Of a stretch of 48,202 bases of DNA, positions 38,320-47,700 are shown one piece after another. Within the stretch, counting starts at the first letter, position 1, and each line of letters opens with the position of its first letter. This stretch comes from CAZHPR01 sp964534305 (GTDB taxonomy: Bacteria > Patescibacteriota > Minisyncoccia > Phycocordibacterales > WO2-35-19), in contig CAZHPR010000005.1 in the NCBI GenBank assembly GCA_964534305.1, positions 1 to 48,202 on the forward strand, written 5' to 3'. Below the pieces are notes generated by a model. That model was not told the DNA's origin and did no database searches. It saw only the letters and a list, made by a program, of their open reading frames with translations. A program made the position numbers and the translations under genes.

Positions 38320-38694
38320 CTACTGTTGTAATTCTGTATTTTGGTTTTGTCCTATATTAATAGGAGAAACTTCCACAATTTGTTTAGTATCTGGTCGCCA
38401 TAGTATGGCCTTAGCAGATTTTGTATATATAAGAACTTTATCTCCAGATTGTGATTTTTCAAAAAATGGCTGATTTTTAAGTTTTTCAGGATCAGAAACA
38501 GTGGCTACTGTAGGAGCCTCATCTTGGGGTAAAATTATTAGCTTGCCAACCTCATCTATTATTTTTTGTATTTCTTTATCGGTTTGAACAGAGCCAGTGT
38601 TGTCTTCTTTTGTTTTATTAAAAAAGTATAAATTAAACCCTAAAGAAACTAAGATTAAAAAAGAAAAAATAAAAAATATTAATTTGGTTTTCAT
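38320..38694 (-). CDS. Small conserved CPR membrane-anchored protein, unknown function
   Basis: 124 aa. One N-terminal membrane helix (residues 5-25, LIFFIFSFLILVSLGFNLYFF). The outside domain has KLIILPQDEAPTVATVSDPEKLKNQPFFEKSQSGDKVLIYTKSAKAILWRPDTKQIVEVSPI. This block is common in Parcubacteria in my memory, always as a small anchored protein and without a known function. It stands alone between the operons and is convergent with the glycosyltransferase remnant. Confidence 0.8.
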   Translation of the reverse strand: MKTKLIFFIFSFLILVSLGFNLYFFNKTKEDNTGSVQTDKEIQKIIDEVGKLIILPQDEAPTVATVSDPEKLKNQPFFEKSQSGDKVLIYTKSAKAILWRPDTKQIVEVSPINIGQNQNTELQQ

Positions 38695-38753
38695 TACTTG
38701 TATATTTTTTAACTAAATACAGACTAAATTATACAAAATTAAAACAATTTAAT

Positions 38754-40739
38754 CTACTTTTGCATTTCTTTAATATAATTAAGTACTTTTATTGCATCAT
38801 TTCTTTTAGGGTCTTTTTTTATTGCTTTTTCGAGCATCTTTTTTGCTTGATCATATTTTCCCATTTTAAAATATGAAAGACCAAGAAAACTATACGCTTC
38901 GGCTGTATTTTGCCCAACACTAATAGCCTTATCAAGATACATCATTCCTAAAAGATCGTTCTCTGGTCTATTGAGCGATAGTTCCCACTCGCCCATTATC
39001 ATCCAAATCTTACCATTATTTGGTCTCTTACTTACAACATCCAAAAATAAACTCCTTGCAGCGTCAATTCTTCCAAGAAGGTTAAGAATATCAGCAGCGG
39101 AAATCAAGTCATCTTCAATACCGGAGTTTATAAGATGAAATAGCCTTTCTTGGGCATTGTCGGGTGTGATTTTAAAATTTTCTATAACGTTACGATTTTC
39201 CTCTGAATTTCTTACCAAAATTATTGAAAAGGAGTCCCCATAAACAAAGGCCCAGTTTGTATCGTTTAACCTATTATACATAAACTGCCTAAAGCCCTCT
39301 CCCATATTATATTGGTAAAGAAAAATAGTTTGAAAGTCGTATTGATCTAAAAGATTTTGCCACACCTCTTCGTTATTAAGAGATGCCAAATATGTATCAT
39401 CCCAATAAACTTTTGAGTATGCGTCACCAAATCTATTATCAGAAAATACTTTGTGTTCCGGGTATAAGTAATAAATGAGATAACTCCCTATGTCAGCATC
39501 GTTAAAAATAGGACCCCTTAGATTGTTTTGTTTAAAGAAATCTACCCCTCCAGAAGACATTGAAGCTGTACCGATACCTCTTTGGGTATAATTGGTAAGC
39601 AATCCGTTATTACTAAAATACAAAATAAACAAAAGTACAAAAAACAACAATCCTATAAAAAACTTTTCAAATAATTGATACTTTTGTTTTAAATAAATAA
39701 AAGAGGTACTCAAATAATACGGTACTGTTAGTAAAAATATATAAGCGAAAAATGATATTCCCCTTAGAATTAAAAATGAAAGAGAGATGGTAGCAAGGTT
39801 GGCTAAGATAAAAAATATAGGAACCGGCTTGTCCGTCTCATTAGATTTTTGTCCGCTCTTTTCTTTTTTTATAGATGGAAAAAAGAAAAGAAAAATACTT
39901 AACAAGGTTAAGGCCGCCAAAGGTCTGAAAATATAAAGAGAAATATCCCGTAAGGGCAAAGAATAGGTCAAAAATTCGCTCAACGATTGGTTCTCACTTA
40001 TTTTTATAGAGATACTGGGATAACGATAAAAGACTCCCTCTATACCCCTAGGATTCAAAAAAGAAACCAAAAAAACCGATACGAAAATAATTGATATTTT
40101 TTTAAGTGCTTTGTTGTTCTTTATGTTCCTCCAGTTGTGAACTAATTTTTCAAAAAAGAATCCACCCACAAGCATTACCCCTACACTAAAAAAAACATGC
40201 ATATTTACCCAGAAAAGCTGCATTGGTATAAGCCAATATATTCTTTTGTTTTCGGTATTTTTTTCAAAATCTATAAGAAGATAAAGAAAGAGAGCAATAA
40301 AAAGATAACTAAAAACTTCTGGCCGGAGTCCGGACCTTTCTCTTAGGATTATTATTGTCGGTATCGCCGCAGCTACGACTAGCCAAAAATCAGCCTTTTT
40401 AAGAGCGGTCTTAAAAACAATTGAAAAAGACAACAGCAAAATAATAACTTTAAAAACTACCAGCCCATTCCACCCAAAAGCCGAATCTAGAAAATAGAAA
40501 AAAACACCAGAAAGCCAATGATGATTATAAAACTTGTAGTCTGGTTCAATATAAGAAAAAGTATTTTTATAAAGAATATCAAAATTTCCATTAACGATCT
40601 CCTCACCTATTTTGATTTGCCTTGGCAAATCATCCGCCGCCGGAACCTTTATTTTGTATGTAATAAGAGACGTGTAAACAAATATCAGTAGAAAGAAAGC
40701 AATTATTTTTATTTTTTTTGATCCAAAAAAATTTTCCAT
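38754..40739 (-). CDS. Polytopic membrane protein (GT-C-like) with C-terminal TPR repeats
   Basis: 661 aa. About eleven to twelve membrane helices lie in residues 10-390, with an early loop containing DDLPRQIKIGEEI and YNHHWLSGVFFY. Early Asp and His residues in the first loop are typical of GT-C glycosyltransferases that use lipid-linked sugars. The C-terminal 100 residues hold TPR-type helices (NNGKIWMIMGEWELSL..., TAEAYSFLGLSYFKMGKYDQAKKMLEKAIKKDPKRNDAI). It starts 6 nt after the stop of the serine-hydrolase gene in the same operon as the giant surface protein, so a role in its glycosylation or export is possible, as inference. Confidence 0.72.
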   Translation of the reverse strand: MENFFGSKKIKIIAFFLLIFVYTSLITYKIKVPAADDLPRQIKIGEEIVNGNFDILYKNTFSYIEPDYKFYNHHWLSGVFFYFLDSAFGWNGLVVFKVIILLLSFSIVFKTALKKADFWLVVAAAIPTIIILRERSGLRPEVFSYLFIALFLYLLIDFEKNTENKRIYWLIPMQLFWVNMHVFFSVGVMLVGGFFFEKLVHNWRNIKNNKALKKISIIFVSVFLVSFLNPRGIEGVFYRYPSISIKISENQSLSEFLTYSLPLRDISLYIFRPLAALTLLSIFLFFFPSIKKEKSGQKSNETDKPVPIFFILANLATISLSFLILRGISFFAYIFLLTVPYYLSTSFIYLKQKYQLFEKFFIGLLFFVLLFILYFSNNGLLTNYTQRGIGTASMSSGGVDFFKQNNLRGPIFNDADIGSYLIYYLYPEHKVFSDNRFGDAYSKVYWDDTYLASLNNEEVWQNLLDQYDFQTIFLYQYNMGEGFRQFMYNRLNDTNWAFVYGDSFSIILVRNSEENRNVIENFKITPDNAQERLFHLINSGIEDDLISAADILNLLGRIDAARSLFLDVVSKRPNNGKIWMIMGEWELSLNRPENDLLGMMYLDKAISVGQNTAEAYSFLGLSYFKMGKYDQAKKMLEKAIKKDPKRNDAIKVLNYIKEMQK

Positions 40740-40745
40740 CTAATT

Positions 40746-41768
40746 TTAATCTATTTTCCTGCTATCAAATTCTTTATACGTCATCGCGGAAATTTCGGAT
40801 ATAACTTTTTTAAGTTTTTCCATATCCTTACCCCTGGTCATTATGCAAATTAGGTATGGATTATTTGGGTAATAAACAATACCACAGTCGTGAAGCTGTT
40901 TTAAACCACTTTTCTCGTCAAACCTTTCGCCAAATTTATGCGCTATCTGAATACTTTCTGGCACACCGGCAACCAACCCCTCTTTAAAATCTGTGTCAAC
41001 AAGGTAATTAAGAGCTAATTCAGAAGTTTCTTTATTTGAAAAATAAGAGGCATTGAAAAGTTGGGTAAATATAGAGGCGTAAGATTTAACAGTGATCGTT
41101 TCTTCCAATGTAGACTGCGGATTAGTTATACCCAAATCAAAAAAAGTATCACGAAGAATTTGTAAATTTGGTGAAATCTTTTCGAGATATGCAAGAAGCG
41201 CATAATAGGCATTATTATCAGAATACTTCATTATATAGTTTATAAGCTCACTAATAGAGTAATGAATTCCCTCTTTAGCACTTTCTTTTGGTGGTATTGA
41301 TTGATTTAGGTCGGATTTATAACCCTCAAAGAATATCTTAACATCAAGAATATCTTTATCGGTCTCGTATAATTCAAGGTATGCTATCATGAGTGGCAAC
41401 TTTAAAAGACTAGCTGGAGAAAATCTGGCATATTCATCTATACCAAAAGTAGGGCCATACTGTAGATCTCTGAAATACATAGATACAGAATCAATGTTCC
41501 CTCTATTTTTATTTTCCAAAATATAAGAATTAAGGTCGGTTTTAAAAGCTGTGTAATTCTTTTTGTTTACAGATATATTATCAAAACTATTTATTAGTGG
41601 ATTTAGATATTTGTAGTTATGGTTCAATCTATTACCGATGAATAGATCTAAAAAATTATATTTGGACTGCATAAATGCACCAAAAATAAAAAATACAAAA
41701 AGTAAAACAAAAAATTTTATTTTCTTTTTGTTTTTTTTAAAAATCTCTTCGGTAAACATTTTAAACAT
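40746..41768 (-). CDS. Class A beta-lactamase-like serine hydrolase, membrane-anchored
   Basis: 340 aa. One N-terminal membrane helix (about 18-33). The order of motifs is that of class A beta-lactamases and related D,D-peptidases: S120-L-L-K123 (SPASLLKLP), S183-D-N (KYSDNNAYYALLAYL) and H-K278-F-G (IAHKFGERF) in place of KTG. In a CPR cell the natural target would more likely be peptidoglycan or a protein than an antibiotic. It begins 3 nt after the stop of the giant surface protein, hence one operon. Activity is not shown. Confidence 0.85.
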   Translation of the reverse strand: MFKMFTEEIFKKNKKKIKFFVLLFVFFIFGAFMQSKYNFLDLFIGNRLNHNYKYLNPLINSFDNISVNKKNYTAFKTDLNSYILENKNRGNIDSVSMYFRDLQYGPTFGIDEYARFSPASLLKLPLMIAYLELYETDKDILDVKIFFEGYKSDLNQSIPPKESAKEGIHYSISELINYIMKYSDNNAYYALLAYLEKISPNLQILRDTFFDLGITNPQSTLEETITVKSYASIFTQLFNASYFSNKETSELALNYLVDTDFKEGLVAGVPESIQIAHKFGERFDEKSGLKQLHDCGIVYYPNNPYLICIMTRGKDMEKLKKVISEISAMTYKEFDSRKID

Positions 41769-41771
41769 AAA

Positions 41772-44700
41772 TTATTGAATGTCTTCTAATTCTGTCTTAA
41801 TCGGTGTATCAGGATTCTCACTTAAGACATCTTGAGCTGGCTCTGAAGGCTCTTTCATTTGAACAGATTCTTCTTGTACAGGCTGAGAATCTTCAATTAC
41901 AGAACCCTCCTCTGTATCGATAATATCTGGAACTTTTGGTTCCTCAGCATTTATGGTCTCTTCCGTTGTTGTAGACAAGGGTTCCATTGGTGTTAAATCA
42001 ACTGGATTTATTGGTAGTTCACCCAAAATATCTGTACTGGTTGAATTAAACACCCTAGCCGATTTTACAGCAAAAGCGGTCCAACTGAAAGGTATTGAAA
42101 ATGGTGCATTTTTGTTTATTTTTATGGTGAATCCTTTTGTAGATTTTTCTGTTATTACAAATCTTATGTCATCACTAAATACTCTTTCAGCAATATCACT
42201 ATCCTGTTTTGGTATGAGAGAGGTTGTGGTGGAGTTTGCTGATTCAAATGATATAGAAGCGTTTATTATAGGTTGCTCTAGATATTCTTTATCAAAGACT
42301 ATATCAACAAAGTTGTGACCCTCGTTTATTAATGCAAAACCGGCCGTGTCAGAATTTAAGTAAGGTCTACCTATGAACTCTGTGTCCGATAGAATAGTAA
42401 TAATTCCGTCTATAGCAGATAACTGATCAATCCGTAGACCACCATTAAATGTTGTCACTCTGTCAAAAACAACTCCTTCTGTAGTGCTGGAGAATATTGA
42501 ATTTATATCAAATACATTTTTCTCAATAATACTAAATTTTTGTTCAAGTTCTCCGAGAGCTAGGTCAATCCTTCTTGTAGTTGAAGAAACCGCTTCTATA
42601 TCTCTCTGTATTAATGTGCTGGAAGCATTGGTGCTTGAAGCTATATTATCAAAGGCTGATTTGACACTGGCTAGATTATTTTCAAACTGATTTAAATTGC
42701 CAATACTAAAACCTTTTGCTGTCACTTCACCAGCAAAGAAAGCATTACCAAAAGAATCAAATACTATAGCTGGAGTACTAGTACCAATAGAAGATTCTTC
42801 AGTGGTAGTAGCGGTTTTTTGGCTTATGACAAATCTTCCATCAGAATCAATATCAATATTTAGGCTTCCAGAAAGAGAAGTTTCTATTTTATCAACCAGA
42901 AGGGTTTCTGTTACAACCTGCGGAGTTATGACTTCAAGGTCTGCTGCTAGCCTGTCAACTGAAATATCCGAAGAGAAAGAGGTGGTTGTCGCCAGAGTGG
43001 CATCTTTATCTCTAACAAGAGTACTTAATAGAACCTTGCTGTATTCTTTGTTTAAATCAGAATTTGGCGGACCCAAAGAAGAGCCGTTGTAGTACCCATT
43101 CTGTACAAACATTATAACTATACCTGCTTGATAGTCCCCAGACATTTCTGCATCACCTTTCCAGCCAGTCATAGCTCTACCTATGACTGGTCCCGCCTTG
43201 GTTGCTTTCATACCAACACCAGGTTCACTTGAAGAAGTAATGAAATCTCCTGGCTGTATAGGACCGTTTTCAGTGTTTACTCTTACTGGCACTCTACCAG
43301 CTAAAGCCAGAATAACAGATTTTGTCCCAGGATCTTCGTTGCCTCCCATAATCAAATTTGGATTTGTAGATATAACACCCATTAGTCCTTGATCATAAGG
43401 TCCTGATGTTTTCTTGACTCCCGCCTTTAGAGTCGAATCTAGTGCCACAACATCACCAGGAGAAAGTTCCGGATCGTTAGTTGAATATATTTCAGCCAAG
43501 TCGGCATTGGTACTTCCTGAGACTGTGAACACTCTGACCTCGCCTCTGGCTCCTGTTCCTCCAGCACCTCCTGAGGTAGCTGTGTTGTTTGCGGAAGCAC
43601 CTCCACCTCCACCTCCACCTCCAGGAATACCACCATTACCACCATTACCACCATTTGCCCCAATAGAAGAACCCCCTCCATTACCTCCAGTACCTCCAAA
43701 TCCGCCCCCATTACCTCCAGTTGCATTTATACCATTGTTTCCAGTTCCGCCACCGGAAGCACCTCCACCACCTTTTAATGCAGTTGTTGTTGTCCAGTAT
43801 CCTCCACCTCTACCTCCTGCTCTATTAGCTGCAGTAGTGTTTATAGAGCCTCCTCCACCTCCTCCACCTCCTCCTCTTACAGAGCCTCCTCCATAAAAAG
43901 CGTCGTTAGCCGCAGCTGTAATAGAAGCACCTCCTCCACCACCTCCAAATGAAGCGGATCCTCCTGCTCCAGAACCACCAGTAGAAGCTGTTCCTCCACC
44001 TCCACCTCCAGTAGTAGAGTTTGTGTTTGCGGCGCCACCATCTGGTCCTCCTCCGGCACCTCCGGTAGAAGCTGTGGCATTTGTACCAGCACTTGTTGCA
44101 CCTCCTCCTCCACCACCACCAGAACCTGATGAAGCGTTACCTCCTCCTCCACCACCACCGTAAGCTGTTAGATACGCTCCAAATGTTGTACTCCCTCCTC
44201 CTGTTCCATCCCCGCCAGTAGCGGCATTTGCTGGTTTGGCAGCTCCAGCACCACCTGTTCCAGGAGTAACATTGATAACAGAACCAGACCCTCCAAGATC
44301 AGATGGTGTGAATGTTTTTGTATTGTAAGCACCACCTCCTCCGCCTCCACCACCGGCTCTGTTAGTTCCAGTTGTTCCTGAAGATCCGGCTCCACCTCCT
44401 CCACCTGCACCCCAAGCCTCAACAATTATGAGTGTTGCTCCATCTGGCACTGTATATGTAGAACCGCCAGTATTGGTAAAGTATTGGTACTCTACTGCTC
44501 CACAATCTCCAATTGTCATACTTCCGGCACCATTTGATTTGAAGCAACCTTCGGCGTCAGTTGTTGGGAGGGCCCATGTAATGTTAGAAGAAACTGTAGT
44601 AGAAGACTTGAAACCGACATAATTTGATCCGTCATTATCAGCAAACCTAATTTCTCCACTGGCTTTTGTTGATAAATTACCATTGGCATCAATCGTAAGA

Positions 44701-47700
44701 GCAGTTTGGGCGGCCGAAGTAGTGGCAAATGTTGTAGGGGATGAAGTGGCAAAATATAATGCCCCACCAATACTTCTCATTGTCCATATGTTATCTGTAT
44801 TTTCTCCTTGTAGAGCTATTTGTGGAGCAGTGGTTGTTGCAATATTGAGAAGATACCTTGGAGTGGTAGTACCAAGACCCAAATAATTTGCACTTTTGTT
44901 CCAAGTAAAGTTTGCTGAGGAATCTAAAGCGTCTCCAGTATTGAATTGGATTTGACCATCATCACCAGCTGCGGTAGCGGCTCCAGCATTTATAGTACAA
45001 TCAGTAGAATCTGCGCCGTCATCGACACAGTTCACTCCAGTCCCGACAAAATTTAGAACTGATCTTTGGGTCAAAGGACTGCCTTCATCTTGAATAGTTG
45101 CATAACCAGCACCGCCCCCAGAAGTATCAGACCACACAGTGCCATTTGAGGTAACCTTCAATGTTCCTGCAGTTGTTGTGCCTATAGATAGCGCACCTGT
45201 TGCTCCATTTATAGCCAATGCCGCCTGTGTTGTCGTTGCTGTACCAGCTACGGTAGTGGTAGAGAGGTAGAGATTACCTCCTGCATTTCTGAAGGTCCAT
45301 TGAGAGATTCCTGCTCCGGCGGAGAGAGCGATTTGAGGCGCGGTAGAAGAAGCGATAGTAAGTTGGTTGACTGGGGTTGTGGTGCCGATACCTGTGTATC
45401 CAAGACCAGTTATTCTCATCCTCTCATTTACTAAAGCGTCTCCTCCGGTTCCAAATGATATTGGTGCCAAAGCCGACATTGTATTTATAGAAAAACCATT
45501 AGTGGCGCTGTCACCCATTACGATACTAGAAGAATTGGGACGGTTTGTTAATAAGGTCCCGGCATTACCCGAGTTATTGTAAAAGAAACTAACATAATCA
45601 TTTCCTGTTAGTGTCTCTCCGAAACTTATACCAGAAGTACCTGAATCTGTTTCGTTTGTTATACCTATACCAACTCCATTAGCAGAATTTTTTTGTATAT
45701 CTAGGTCAAAAAATGGAGTAGCTGTACCTATACCGATTAAACCATCCTCGTTTATAATAAATTCTGTTCCCGTATCTCTTCCAACTACGAATCGATTGCC
45801 TTCAATAGTAGAACTTACGGCAAGAGTTGCAAATGGTGATGTTGTCGCTATCCCAACTCCTAATCCTTGTATCCTCATTATTTCTGCTAGAGAGTTTCCT
45901 GTAGACCTGGTTTGAAATGTTATCGCAGAAGTCTCTGAACCTGCTGTTGCGGTAGAAAGTATCGATGATATTCTTCCGCTGTTGACTAGTGAACCAGCAG
46001 AGTTTTCTGTATTAAATAGTAATCCTACACCGTTGCTTGCTGCGCCTACGTCTCCCGTGACTACTCTGTCCAAAGACAATACGTCATAAATTCCATTACC
46101 AAAGTTATTCCTTAGTTCAAATTTACCAACAGGAATACCAGGAGAGCTTTCTGATCCGGCTGTGTAAGATACCGTTAGTTTTGATGTTGGAGATGTGGTA
46201 CCTCCGATACCTACGTTCCCCAACCTATTTACAATAAAGCTTGTTCCTGTGGTAGAACCCACTACAAGACCAGCCTCACCAGCATTTGCATTAATAGAAA
46301 GTCTTGCAAACGGAGTAGAAGATGAGAAGCCTACACTGCCTGTAAAGTTGTTAGTACCAGAGAAGGTGTTGGAGTCAGCAAGTAATGTAGAAGAAGCCCC
46401 AGATCCTCCACTAGAGAGACAAGTACCTGCGATAGCATAACAACCGGTGGTGATGTTGAAGCCTACGTTGGAGGTTGTTGTTGCCTGACCTGAGATATTT
46501 AGACCTCTGACTGTTGTTGTTCCGAAACCTGAGCCTGAGATTTCTAGAGCACTAATACTTGTTGTTGCTGTACCTGCGACTGTTGTGGTGGAGAGATAGA
46601 AATTCCCTCCAGCGTTTCTGAAGGTCCATTGATTTATTCCGGCTCCTGCAGAGAGGGAGAGTTGGGAAGATGTACTAGATGCTATTGTGAGTTGGTTGAC
46701 TGGGGTTGTCGTGCCAACACCAACCCTACCGTTTCCTAGCACATTAAACGCTGGCACATCTGAAGCAGAAACTACAGTGAATAAATTACGTGTATCTGTT
46801 GTGCTGGTTGCTTTCACAGCCAAAACATTAGTAGGCGCTGATGTGTAGTATCCTCCCACAATAGTATCGCCTCCAGCACGACCTATATGCACTCTACCTG
46901 TAGAGTAATAGTTAAGATAAAGTTCGCCATTTGCTGTTGTTGGATTACCAGAAGAATCAACTGAAACACCATCTATACCGCCTGGGTTTTGCCAAGAACC
47001 GTAAAGACCTGATTTGTCACTTATAAACAGGCCTTTGTTAAGAACTGAACCATCTTGAGCGTAAATAAGCAGTCTAGAATTATTTAGTGCTGCTGTACCA
47101 AGTGTCATACTACCAGCAACAGAAAGTTTTGCACTTGGTGTTGTCGTCCCAATTCCCACATTTCCACTACTATCTACAATAAAGCTTGTAGCAGTAGATG
47201 ACCCTACCACAAACGCAGCTTCTCCTGCTATAGAGTTAACAGAGAGTTTAGCGAAAGGAGTAGAAGTAGCTAGACCTAGACGAGCTGTAAAGTTGTTAGT
47301 ACCAGAGAAGGTGTTGGAGTCAGCAAGTAATGTAGAAGAAGCACCAGATCCTCCACTAGAGAGACAGGTACCAGCGATAGCATAACAACCAGTTGTGATG
47401 TTAAAGCCTACGTTAGAGGTAGAGGTTGCTTGACCACTTATGTTGAGACCTCGGAGAGTGGTAGTACCAAAGCCATCACCAGCTATCTCTAGAGCTGAGA
47501 TACTAGAGGTTGCTGTACCGGCTATGGTAGTGGTAGAGAGGTATAAGTTACCTCCTGCATTACGGAAGGTCCATTGAGAGATGCCGGCTCCGGCGGAGAG
47601 GGAGAGTTGAGGTTGAGAGGTTGAAGCGATAGTTAGTCTGTAGATAGGAGTAGTAGTACCTATACCAAGTTTGCTTCCTAGATAGTTTGTTTCGTTTGTA

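Noticed and set aside
43414..44425. Long Pro-rich plus-strand and Leu/Val-rich minus-strand frames in the glycine-rich part of the giant gene
   Set aside because: They are shadows of GGN codon repeats read in other frames.
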